Below, one piece after another: positions 18,284-26,579 of a DNA stretch of 64,000 nucleotides. Source of the stretch: Anaerolineae bacterium (GTDB taxonomy: Bacteria; Chloroflexota; Anaerolineae; Promineifilales; Promineifilaceae); the NCBI GenBank assembly GCA_028277515.1, contig JANQGC010000332.1, positions 5,322-69,321 of the forward strand, given 5' to 3'. The position numbers and the translations under genes were made by a program. The first letter of the stretch is position 1; the number at the start of each line of letters is the position of its first letter. The notes under the pieces are model-generated. The model had not been told where the DNA came from and did not search any database. It saw only the letters and a program-made list of their open reading frames with translations.

Positions 18284-19276
18284 ATGAACGATCTGATTAA
18301 AAAGCTGGTTGAAGCCTATGGTCCTTCCGGATTTGAAGACCAGGTGCGGGAATTGATCAAACCGGAAGTTGAGCCTTACGCAGATGACATGAGAACTGAC
18401 TCCATGGGCAACCTGATTGTCCATAAAAAAGGGGATGGCCAGGGCTTAAAAGTAATGATTGCCGCCCATATGGATGAAATTGGTATCATGGTGACCCACA
18501 TCAATAAGGAGGGTTTTCTACGTTTTACCAATATTGGCGGGGTAGTGCCGCACACCTTGCGCGGCGGCCGAGTTCAATTCGCCGATGGGTTGATTGGTAT
18601 CATCAACAGCGATCGCATTGAAGATCGCGGCAAAGTTCACCCATTAAATAAGCACTATATTGATGTTGGGGCAACGAGCAAGGAAGATTGTCCTGTCCAG
18701 GTCGGCGCGGCGGCCGGGTTCCAGCGTGAATTCATTGCCCAGGGTGACCGGCTCTCTGCTAAAAGCATGGACGACCGTATCGGCTGTGTGGTGGCCATTG
18801 AAACCCTCAAACAATTGCAAGCATCCCCGCATGATATTTATTTTGTATTTAGTGTTCAAGAAGAAGTTGGAACACGAGGTGCCCAGGCGGCCGCGAACGG
18901 CTTACTGCCAGATGTGGGTATCGCTCTTGATGTCACATTAACCGGAGATATTCCGGAAGGATATCCTATGGCGGTGAACCTAGGTGATGGACCTGCGATC
19001 AAAGTCAAAGACTCAGGGATGATAGCTCACGCAGGTTTGGTTAAAATCATGCGTTGGCGCGCTGAGGAGGCAGAAATCCCTCATCAGCTAGAAGTGTTGG
19101 ATGGCGGATCAACCGACGCTCGCTCTATTCAAATCGCCGGCCCGGGGAGTGCAGCCGGATGCATTTCAATTCCCTGCCGTTACGTTCACAGTCAGAGCGA
19201 AACGGTTCATTCCGATGACGTGCGGAACGCGGTTAAATTGTTGGTTGAAATTCTTGCCAACCCAATAGAATTATAA
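18284..19276 (+). CDS. M42-family aminopeptidase (third of three)
   Basis: The 330-residue product begins MNDLIKKLVEAYGPSGFEDQ. Its catalytic set is complete: IAAHMDEIGIMV, KSMDDRIGCVV, VQEEVGTRGAQAA, IALDVTLTGD and CRYVHSQSET. A TTG lies 12 nt upstream in frame, but ATG 18284 has GGAG about 7 nt before it and is chosen. It follows the second paralogue by 14 nt and is the last gene of the M42 unit. A paired palindromic repeat (19280-19343) follows and is probably the transcript end, shared with the convergent thioredoxin gene. Confidence 0.9.
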   Translation: MNDLIKKLVEAYGPSGFEDQVRELIKPEVEPYADDMRTDSMGNLIVHKKGDGQGLKVMIAAHMDEIGIMVTHINKEGFLRFTNIGGVVPHTLRGGRVQFADGLIGIINSDRIEDRGKVHPLNKHYIDVGATSKEDCPVQVGAAAGFQREFIAQGDRLSAKSMDDRIGCVVAIETLKQLQASPHDIYFVFSVQEEVGTRGAQAAANGLLPDVGIALDVTLTGDIPEGYPMAVNLGDGPAIKVKDSGMIAHAGLVKIMRWRAEEAEIPHQLEVLDGGSTDARSIQIAGPGSAAGCISIPCRYVHSQSETVHSDDVRNAVKLLVEILANPIEL

Positions 19277-19279
19277 TAC

Positions 19280-19343
19280 AAATGCCAGGCATTTTTTAGG
19301 CAGTATTACTTCAAGAAAATGAGTTGAAGTGCCTGGCATTTTT
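19280..19343. repeat. Paired near-palindromes (AAATGCCAGGCATTT / AAGTGCCTGGCATTT)
   Basis: Two copies of a near-palindrome, 19280-19294 and 19327-19341, stand in inverted order 32 nt apart, so each can fold alone or both can pair together. T-runs follow each copy on the plus strand and an A-run precedes the first, which suits a bidirectional terminator between the convergent M42 and thioredoxin genes. Relatives lie at 51020-51046 and, more diverged, 1081-1142. Confidence 0.7.
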
Positions 19344-19369
19344 CTTGCGTAATTTTAAAAAACGGACCA

Positions 19370-20206
19370 CTAAAACAAAACGGATGCTAATTCATTCCGG
19401 TAAGATTGAGTCATTGGATCGGCATCCCCTAACAACTCAAAAAGCCCCAGCATGACATCTTTTGGTTCTTTATCCCGATATCTTTTATCTTGCCGCAAAA
19501 CTTCTAACAACCCATCCATCGCCGCTTCCATGTTATTTTGCTGGAATAGCTGCGCAGCCCGACGATACTGAGCTTCAATAGGTTCAACATCAAAATCATC
19601 ATCGTCGATTTCATTGCGACATAGAAAGCGGGCTAAGGGCATCAAACGCTCGGCATTTAACATAAACGGTCCCTGCAAAACTTGATCGAGCAATTCTTTT
19701 GCTTCACAGCCCTGCGCTTGAGCCAGCAATGATTTGGCTAAATTTAATGTTGCCTCAGGATAGTTTGGGAAATCCAACAATAAATCTCGGTAAGCTTGTT
19801 CGGCATCTGACCAATGCCGGGTGGCCAAAAGGCTGTTTGCGGCCCGTAATGCCAGTTCAGCTTCATTGGGAATCAATCCCTGGACAAACTGCTTGACACG
19901 AGGTTCAGGAAGCGCACCCACAAATTCATCGGCGATCTGTCCATCGATAAATGCTTTCACGGCTGGAATGCTCTGAACCTGGTAACGCATGGATACATTA
20001 GGGTTTTCATCTACATTGATCTTGGCCAGAACAAAATCCAATGCCGGATCACTTGCCAGGCGTTCAAGAATTGGACCGAGCATACGGCATGGTCCGCACC
20101 AGGGCGCCCAAAAATCAACAACGACCGGTTTATCGTGTGATTGCTGAATTACATCATATTCAAATGTCGCATCTGATACTTCAATGATTTTATCTGGTCC
20201 GTCCAT
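19370..20206 (-). CDS. cnoX: CnoX/YbbN-like thioredoxin with TPR domain
   Basis: The 278-residue protein has an N-terminal thioredoxin domain (about residues 8-110) with active site FWAPWCGPCRMLGP and the cis-Pro loop QSIPAVKAF, followed by helical TPR-like repeats (LLATRHWSDAEQAYRDLLLD, YPEATLNLAKSLL). That order and the length match CnoX (YbbN), a chaperone-redox protein handing clients to GroEL or DnaK. Unlike the E. coli protein it keeps a full WCGPC, so it may also reduce disulfides. ATG 20204-20206 is preferred over a GTG two codons upstream because AGAGG lies 6-7 nt before it. It follows the ABC importer genes by about 70 nt. Confidence 0.8.
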   Translation of the reverse strand: MDGPDKIIEVSDATFEYDVIQQSHDKPVVVDFWAPWCGPCRMLGPILERLASDPALDFVLAKINVDENPNVSMRYQVQSIPAVKAFIDGQIADEFVGALPEPRVKQFVQGLIPNEAELALRAANSLLATRHWSDAEQAYRDLLLDFPNYPEATLNLAKSLLAQAQGCEAKELLDQVLQGPFMLNAERLMPLARFLCRNEIDDDDFDVEPIEAQYRRAAQLFQQNNMEAAMDGLLEVLRQDKRYRDKEPKDVMLGLFELLGDADPMTQSYRNELASVLF

Positions 20207-20276
20207 AAGCACCTCTCATCCTATTTTGCGGATTTTAGCACGAAAACATCAAGTTACCATTAGATTTATCAGGTGC

Positions 20277-21854
20277 TTACTGAGCTGTGCCCAAAACGTC
20301 TTCGGCCGTCTCCCCCGCCATCATAAGTCCCAGCTCTTCAATAGTAACATCTTCACTATTCACCGTTCCCATGACCTGTCCATTGAACATCACCATGATA
20401 CGGTCAGACATCGCCTTGACTTCGTCCAAATCCTCGGAAATTAATAGAGTTGCCAGGCCCTCAGAGCGTTGAAGCAGTAATTGGGCATGGATGTATTCAG
20501 TGGCTCCAATATCAACGCCGCGCGTGGGCTGGGCAGCGATCAAAAACCTCGGCCTCCTGGCCAGTTCACGAGCTAAGATCAACTTTTGAATATTACCGCC
20601 TGACAAATTCTTGACTGGTGTTGCCTGGCTGGGGGTTCTCACATCATAAGCGTCAATTAACTGTTGTGAACGATCTTCAATGAGTTTAAAGTCGAGGAAA
20701 ATCCCTTTGCTATAAGGCGGTCTGACATGATCCTGCAAAATGAAATTTTCAGCCACGGTGAAATCTTTAACGACGCCATCATGCATTCGTTCTTCAGGAA
20801 TATATGATAATCCTCGATCAAACATCTGCGACGGGGATAGATTGGTAACATCTTGCCCTTCAAGCATTATATGGCCGCTTGCAACCTGCTGTAGCCCAGC
20901 AATAGATTCTGCAAGCGCACGCTGCCCGTTTCCGGAAACGCCAGCGACGCCTAAAATCTCCCCACTGCGTACTTCTAAATTGATGTTGCGTAGTATCGGT
21001 TGGTCTTCGCTGTTGACCGCATCAACATTTTCAAGCTGAAGGCGTACTTCACCCAGTTCAGCCTGGGGTCGAACTCTTTCCATGGAAACTTCACGGCCAA
21101 CCATCAGATTCGCTAAATCATGCTTGGTAACCTCAGAGGTATTTCGCGTTCCAACAAGACGGCCGTCACGCAGAACCATCACCTTGTTGGTCAGGGCAAA
21201 AATCTCATCCATCTTGTGTGAGATAAAGATCAATGCATGGCCATCGGCCGCCATCTGCTTAAAGATTTCAAAAATGTCATCAACCTCTTGGGGCGTCAAG
21301 ACGGCCGTCGGTTCATCTAAAACCAACAAAGCAGCCCCGCGATATAACGCTTTAATAATTTCAACCCGCTGTCTTTGTCCTACAGCCAGATCAGAAATAA
21401 TGGCCTTTGGATTAACATCCAACCCATATTTGTCAGCCAACTCCAAAATTCTTTCCGAAACGACATCTAAATCGACCCTTGGCTCCCGAGAAGACTTAAG
21501 GCCAAGAGCAACATTTTGCGCTACTGACAAATTATCCACCAGCATAAAATGTTGATGAATCATACCAATACCATGATTAATAGAATCTGTTGGCGAATGA
21601 ATTTCGATCTTTTGATCGTTGAGCAGGATCTCACCCTCATCCGGATCATATAATCCGTAAAGGATCTTCATCAATGTACTTTTACCGGCCCCATTTTCGC
21701 CAAGTAACGCCAGAATCTCACCCGCTTTCACCGTCAGATCAATGTGATCGTTGGCCAAAACACCGGGAAAGCGCTTGACAATGCCTCGCATTTCCAGAGA
21801 TTCAATTCTTGGCAAGCCAGATGGCAGCAAATTGTTTTGTTCACTCATAGCCAT
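20277..21854 (-). CDS. Nucleoside/sugar-type ABC importer, duplicated ATPase subunit
   Basis: This 525-residue protein carries two fused ABC domains, as in RbsA, MglA and NupA. The first has Walker [10 protein letters not shown], signature [15 protein letters not shown] and Walker [13 protein letters not shown]; the second has an altered P-loop [13 protein letters not shown], signature [15 protein letters not shown] and Walker [16 protein letters not shown], typical of the degenerate second half in this subfamily. It energises the two permeases at 24117-26314 together with the BMP-type binding protein. Starts at ATG 21854 or 21848 are possible, with AAAGGCG upstream. It is the last transporter gene of the leftward operon. 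Confidence 0.92.
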   Translation of the reverse strand: MAMSEQNNLLPSGLPRIESLEMRGIVKRFPGVLANDHIDLTVKAGEILALLGENGAGKSTLMKILYGLYDPDEGEILLNDQKIEIHSPTDSINHGIGMIHQHFMLVDNLSVAQNVALGLKSSREPRVDLDVVSERILELADKYGLDVNPKAIISDLAVGQRQRVEIIKALYRGAALLVLDEPTAVLTPQEVDDIFEIFKQMAADGHALIFISHKMDEIFALTNKVMVLRDGRLVGTRNTSEVTKHDLANLMVGREVSMERVRPQAELGEVRLQLENVDAVNSEDQPILRNINLEVRSGEILGVAGVSGNGQRALAESIAGLQQVASGHIMLEGQDVTNLSPSQMFDRGLSYIPEERMHDGVVKDFTVAENFILQDHVRPPYSKGIFLDFKLIEDRSQQLIDAYDVRTPSQATPVKNLSGGNIQKLILARELARRPRFLIAAQPTRGVDIGATEYIHAQLLLQRSEGLATLLISEDLDEVKAMSDRIMVMFNGQVMGTVNSEDVTIEELGLMMAGETAEDVLGTAQ

Positions 21855-21950
21855 TCGCCTTTCATTTTACCTATGCGCAGCCGCAGATTGTGGCTGTGAT
21901 CTTAGCCAAATCTACGGCTGCGAAGATTACCTGGTCAACCGGTCAAATTG

Positions 21951-24089
21951 CTATCGCGGATCGGCCACAATCTCAATTGAACCGTCAATAATACCCTGTT
22001 CGGCATCCATGGCCGCTTGAACCGCCTCTTCAGGCAGGCCTTCAACATATTCCATGGTTTGGCCACCATTCTCCAAAGTTAATTGCAGCACTTTGCCACC
22101 CATCTCACCGACCTGGTGGGAGGTGATCATCTCCAGTAAAGTTGGCCGCCAATCATAGATGACCGAAGCAACCACAACTTCAGGAGCGAGCGGGCTTTGA
22201 TCCGCTTGAATGCCCAGCCACGGCACATTTGCATCCTTGGCCACACCAATCGCCCCGGCAACCTGTTGGGATGATCCGGTTAAGACGTCAGCACCGGCTT
22301 GGATATGGGTATTAGCCGCTTCGGCCGCCAATGCCGTATCGCCAAACGAACCCGTGAAGGAGATATTCATATCGATCTCAGGGTCGGTATCGCGCACACC
22401 AGCGACAAAACCATCGACATGCAATTTGGCATCGCCTGCGTCAACCGGCCCAACCATGCCGATAATGCCGACTTCTGTCAGGTTAGCTGCAAGAACACCG
22501 GAAACATAGCCACCTTCTTCTGCTCGCGGTTCGTAGGCAAAGACATTGGTCACCCCTTCTTCTTCACCATAATTTGTTGTCGTACCCCAGGCGAAACTGG
22601 TGTCCGGGAAATCAGGTGCGATTTCAAACAACGAAGTGCCATACTGTGCGCCGTGGGCAAGGACGAGGTCATAACCTGAATCTGCGTAATCTCGAATCGC
22701 CGCAGCAGCATCGGTGACGTTAAACATATTTTCGGTGAATGCAATTTCAATCACATCTTCACCGTAAGCATCCTGCAATTGGACCAGTGAATCGTAAAGT
22801 GACTGGCTCCAGGCCAGATCAGTGGTCGTACTGGGCATGACCAAAGCGACGCGAACCGGTTCGATTTCCGGCATTTCCATCTCCTCTGTCATTTCTTCAG
22901 GCTCTTCTTCAGCACCCTCAGTCATTGTACCGTCAATCACAGCCATCACATCCAACGAACCAGATGTGATTTCAGCGGTCGTTGCCTCTGCTGCGGTGAC
23001 GGCATCGCTATCTAACGAATCGGCAAAATCCATCACCAGCCCACCATTATCCAGCGTAAGCGCATAGGCTGTGCCACCGTACTCGCCGGCCTGATGTTTT
23101 TGGACGATATCCAACAAAACACCATCCCAATCATACAATTGTGAAGCGACAACGATATCCGGAGCAATGGGGCTTTGGTCGGATTGGGTACCTAACCAGG
23201 GAACACCTTGATCGCTAGCCACGCCAATCGCGCCAACAACTTGCTGGGCAGATCCGGTGAGAACATCCGCACCGGCCTCAATATGGGTGTTGGCAGCTTC
23301 AGCGGCCAGGGCCGTATCGCCGAAGGAGCCTGTGTAAGAAACATTGACCGTGATATCCGGGTTGGCTTCCATCGCGCCGGCAATAAAGCCATCAATGTAT
23401 AATTTAGCATCGCCTGCCTCTACAGGACCGACAACACCTAACACCCCAGATTCAGAAATATTAGCGGCTAAAACACCGTTTACAAATCCACCTTCTTCTG
23501 CACGGGCTTCATAAGCAAAAATATTCTCTATGCCCTGGTCCTGGCCGGTGTCAACGGCCGTGCCCCAGGCAAAACTGGTCTCCGGAAAATCCGGTGCTAC
23601 CTCGAAAAGCGAAGTGCCATATTGTGTGCCGTGCGCGATAACCAGGTTATGGCCATCGGCCGCGTAATCACGGATGGCTGCTGCGGCGTCGGTAACATTA
23701 AACATATTTTCGGTGAAAGCGATTTCTACCACATCCTCACCGCCGGCACTTTCCTGGATGCGCAGCAGAGATTCATAAATAGATTGGCTCCAGGCCAGAT
23801 CAGTTACCGTACTGGGCATCACGATGGCAATACGGATCGGCTCAATACCGGCAGCATCAGCATCGGCCGAAACATCTTCCATCACCTCTTCTTCGGCAGG
23901 CTCTTCAGCCTCAGATTCTTCCTCAGCCGGTTCTTCCGCTTCTTGCTCTTCTTCGGCCGGGGCTTCGGACTCAGCGGGTGCTTCTTCGGCCGGAGGCTCC
24001 TCTTCCTCTACAGGGGCAGCGCCTCCACAGGCAACTGCGAACAAAGCTACTAACAACATTAATACAATCAAGCGATACTTTTTGTGCAT
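21951..24089 (-). CDS. BMP-family nucleoside-type binding lipoprotein, tandem duplicated
   Basis: The 712 residues comprise a lipoprotein signal (LFAVACGG, Cys about residue 21), an extremely acidic Glu/Ala/Pro linker (about 25-75), and two complete BMP/PnrA-like binding domains (about 82-390 and 412-712) joined by a second acidic linker. The copies are closely similar throughout, e.g. AFTENMFNVTDAAAAIRDYA and GSFGDTALAAEAANTHI occur in both. BMP proteins bind purine nucleosides or related ligands and deliver them to the permeases encoded upstream. ATG 24087-24089 follows AAGGAGAAGAAAA. Two domains in one chain are unusual and give either two sites of different ligands or a higher local concentration. 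The repeat is an internal gene duplication. Confidence 0.9.
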   Translation of the reverse strand: MHKKYRLIVLMLLVALFAVACGGAAPVEEEEPPAEEAPAESEAPAEEEQEAEEPAEEESEAEEPAEEEVMEDVSADADAAGIEPIRIAIVMPSTVTDLAWSQSIYESLLRIQESAGGEDVVEIAFTENMFNVTDAAAAIRDYAADGHNLVIAHGTQYGTSLFEVAPDFPETSFAWGTAVDTGQDQGIENIFAYEARAEEGGFVNGVLAANISESGVLGVVGPVEAGDAKLYIDGFIAGAMEANPDITVNVSYTGSFGDTALAAEAANTHIEAGADVLTGSAQQVVGAIGVASDQGVPWLGTQSDQSPIAPDIVVASQLYDWDGVLLDIVQKHQAGEYGGTAYALTLDNGGLVMDFADSLDSDAVTAAEATTAEITSGSLDVMAVIDGTMTEGAEEEPEEMTEEMEMPEIEPVRVALVMPSTTTDLAWSQSLYDSLVQLQDAYGEDVIEIAFTENMFNVTDAAAAIRDYADSGYDLVLAHGAQYGTSLFEIAPDFPDTSFAWGTTTNYGEEEGVTNVFAYEPRAEEGGYVSGVLAANLTEVGIIGMVGPVDAGDAKLHVDGFVAGVRDTDPEIDMNISFTGSFGDTALAAEAANTHIQAGADVLTGSSQQVAGAIGVAKDANVPWLGIQADQSPLAPEVVVASVIYDWRPTLLEMITSHQVGEMGGKVLQLTLENGGQTMEYVEGLPEEAVQAAMDAEQGIIDGSIEIVADPR

Positions 24090-24116
24090 TTTTCTTCTCC
24101 TTTACTGAAAAATTGT

Positions 24117-25082
24117 CTAATTTTCGCCCCTTTGAAACGGGCGCGTTAATGCAGCAGGTTGTCCTGCGCGTCGTAAGGGTAAGGCTAAAGCAATAATCGT
24201 GAGTAAGTAAGGCAACATAACAGCCACATCGGACGGGATATCAAATGCCAACACCTGTACCCACAACTGAAAAGCATTGACCGTGCTGAATAATAACGAT
24301 CCCGCCAAAACCCCTAATGGAGACCATCCTCCAAAATAAACCAGGGCAACAGCAATAAAACCCATACCATTGGTCATGTTTTCTTGGAAGATATTGATCA
24401 AGGAAATAGACAGTGAGGCACCGGCGATTCCGGCCAATATGCCGCCCAAAATAACTGCCTGGTAGCGCATGCCATTGACAGTAACACCGAGCGAATCGGC
24501 CGCTTCCGGATTCTGTCCAACGGCCCTAATCTTTAAACCCCAGGTTGTGCTGTTTAAAACCCACCTGGATATGGGAACGAGGGCGAAAGCGATATACGTT
24601 AATATGCTATAGCCAAAAAATATATCGCCAATGATTGGAATATCGGCCATACAGAAAGTTGAATCTAAACCGATACTTGCCAAACAAAAATTCAAATCTG
24701 GAAAGCCATCTACTCCCTGAACAGTCCCTAACATTGTTTTGAAGAGCAAGCTCGACAAGCCAAGGCCTAACAAAAATAACCCGATACCACTAATCCCCTG
24801 TTCAGCCTGGAATGTAATGCTGACGACAGCCATAATCAGGCCGAAAATACCTCCCACAATCCCAGCCACAAGCACCCCCAACCAAAGATTCCCCGAAACG
24901 AAAACCGTATAAAATCCGGAAAAAGCCCCCATTAACATGATGCCTTCGACACCTAAATTAAGGACGCCGGACCGCTGGTCAAAGGTCTCTCCCAGAGAGG
25001 CAAAGAGGTAGGGGGTTGCCAGGCGAATGCCGGAATGGATAATACCTAAAACGACGGCTAAAAAGGTGAGTGATTCATTCAT
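24117..25082 (-). CDS. Nucleoside-type ABC importer permease (second permease)
   Basis: The 321-residue integral membrane protein has eight or more hydrophobic helices and belongs to the BPD_transp_2 family (YufQ/NupC-type partner). Characteristic segments are LFASLGETFDQRSGVLNLGVEGIMLMGA near the N-terminus (given here in part: RSGVLNLGVEGIMLMGAF) and LKIRAVGQNPEAADSLGV, the coupling helix that contacts the ATPase. Its ATG overlaps the stop of the upstream permease by 4 nt (ATGA), a sign of coupling. It is followed 27 nt later by the BMP gene. It forms the channel with the other permease. Confidence 0.9.
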   Translation of the reverse strand: MNESLTFLAVVLGIIHSGIRLATPYLFASLGETFDQRSGVLNLGVEGIMLMGAFSGFYTVFVSGNLWLGVLVAGIVGGIFGLIMAVVSITFQAEQGISGIGLFLLGLGLSSLLFKTMLGTVQGVDGFPDLNFCLASIGLDSTFCMADIPIIGDIFFGYSILTYIAFALVPISRWVLNSTTWGLKIRAVGQNPEAADSLGVTVNGMRYQAVILGGILAGIAGASLSISLINIFQENMTNGMGFIAVALVYFGGWSPLGVLAGSLLFSTVNAFQLWVQVLAFDIPSDVAVMLPYLLTIIALALPLRRAGQPAALTRPFQRGEN

Positions 25083-26314
25083 GAAGCCGCCTCCTGCACC
25101 GTTTTTTCCACTGCAATTTCAGCCGGCGGATCATCCTCACCTGAAGAGTCAACCGAGACACGCCGGCGGGCACGTCGCCTTACGAAATAATCGGTACTCA
25201 CAACAAAAAGAACAACCAGGCCCAAAATGACCGTGACCAATACCTGTGGCACCTGCATAGCCCGCTGCATCTTGTCACCTCCGACAAGCAATCCACCAAA
25301 GAGTATGGAAGAAGGAATGATGCCCAGGGGATGCAATTTGCCGAAAAGGGCGGCCACAATCCCTGAAAAACCATATCCGGCCGATACGGCCAATGGTTCA
25401 AACATGCGATGATGTAAACCCAAAATTTCTACCGCCCCGGCCAAACCAGCCAGCATCCCACTGAGGGTCATAGAAAGGATCATCGTTCTCTCAACATTAA
25501 TACCCGCATAACGAGAGGCATGTCGATTTAGGCCAACAGCGCGAATCCGATATCCGATGGTCGTTCGCCACAAAAATATATAGACAATGATGGCAACGAT
25601 TACTGCAAGAATGAAGCCCGTATGCAAACGCGTTGGCTCCACTAATACGCCATAAATTTCACCCATGTATCCGCTTAATCCCAATTCAGAAGCTGATTGG
25701 CTGAAACCAAACCACTCAGCAACATCGGCAAACCGCGGCATATCAACCGATCTTGGCAGCCTGGCCGAATGGGGAATATTGGTTCCAGCCTCCACCTCAG
25801 CGGGATCAATCATCGGTCCACGCAGCAAATAAAAACCAATTTGGATAGCGATCTGATTCAGCATGATCGTGCTCAAGATTTCGTTGACGTCAAGCCGCGC
25901 TTTCAAATAGCCGGCGATGGCAGCCCACAAGCCCCCTGCGAGTACACCGGCGACCAGGCCAATAATAATGACCAGCCACCCAGGCAGCAAATCACCTAAC
26001 TGTAGGCCAACCAAGGTGGTTGCCAATGCTGCTACGATTATTTGCCCCTCAGCTCCAATATTGATCATCCCCCCACGAAAAGCGATGGCAATTCCCAAGG
26101 CAACTAGCATTAATGGAGTCGCTTTCACTAATGTATCTGCTAAGCCATTCTTACTTCCAAAAGCACCAACTACCATGGCCTGGAAAGCTTCTAAAGGGTT
26201 CACACCTTGCAGTAGGAGAATGATGGCTCCGATAACAAAGGCCAGTAAGACCGCCACAATAGGTAATAGCGCATCAACAAGGCGATCAAATCGCTTACTT
26301 CTCTCTTTTTGCAC
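25079..26314 (-). CDS. Nucleoside-type ABC importer permease (first permease)
   Basis: The 411-residue polytopic protein is a BPD_transp_2 permease of the YufP/NupB type. It shows FRGGMINIGAEGQIIVAALA near the second helix and YRIRAVGLNRHASRYAGIN as ATPase-coupling segment. A long insertion (about residues 180-245) lies between helices and holds no recognised domain. Frame-consistent codons extend further upstream, but GTG 26312-26314 has GAGGAG about 5 nt before it and gives a normal N-terminus (QKERSKRFDRLVDALLPIV), so I choose it. It is the first gene of the importer operon, divergent from the molybdenum hydroxylase. The C-terminus is a charged cytoplasmic tail. Confidence 0.88.
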   Translation of the reverse strand: MQKERSKRFDRLVDALLPIVAVLLAFVIGAIILLLQGVNPLEAFQAMVVGAFGSKNGLADTLVKATPLMLVALGIAIAFRGGMINIGAEGQIIVAALATTLVGLQLGDLLPGWLVIIIGLVAGVLAGGLWAAIAGYLKARLDVNEILSTIMLNQIAIQIGFYLLRGPMIDPAEVEAGTNIPHSARLPRSVDMPRFADVAEWFGFSQSASELGLSGYMGEIYGVLVEPTRLHTGFILAVIVAIIVYIFLWRTTIGYRIRAVGLNRHASRYAGINVERTMILSMTLSGMLAGLAGAVEILGLHHRMFEPLAVSAGYGFSGIVAALFGKLHPLGIIPSSILFGGLLVGGDKMQRAMQVPQVLVTVILGLVVLFVVSTDYFVRRRARRRVSVDSSGEDDPPAEIAVEKTVQEAAS

Positions 26315-26376
26315 AAGTCTCCTCACTTTTTGATTTCTTCCTCTTCGCCCGGAAAAGATACAACAAAGGGTTAGCG

Positions 26377-26406
26377 TTGACAAGTGATAAATGTCACATA
26401 ATTATA
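26377..26406. promoter_or_regulatory. Divergent promoter region with CRP-like palindrome
   Basis: On the plus strand TTGACA (26377-26382) and TAATTA (26399-26404) are 16 nt apart and could drive the Mo-hydroxylase gene. The spacer 26383-26398 reads AGTGATAAATGTCACA, close to the CRP/FNR-family consensus TGTGA-N6-TCACA. On the minus strand TATAAT (26406-26401) may be a -10 box for the importer operon. A regulator bound at the palindrome would sit on both promoters. The regulator is not encoded in the window. Confidence 0.45.
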
Positions 26407-26579
26407 TGAAATTTTTTTAGCTGCCTTAATCTTGTGCTATTATCTATGTGAAAGGCTTTTAGTCACTCCGGAAAATGTGGACTTGTTAAGGCTGGCGTAC
26501 CGGGCGAGATTCGTATTAGCATAATATAAGCATTGAAATCTGCCTGCCTATTATCTGAAATTTGCATTGGAGGAATCAA

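Noticed and set aside
26407..26579. Purine riboswitch upstream of the Mo-hydroxylase
   Set aside because: The conserved purine-aptamer loops and P1 sequence are not present.
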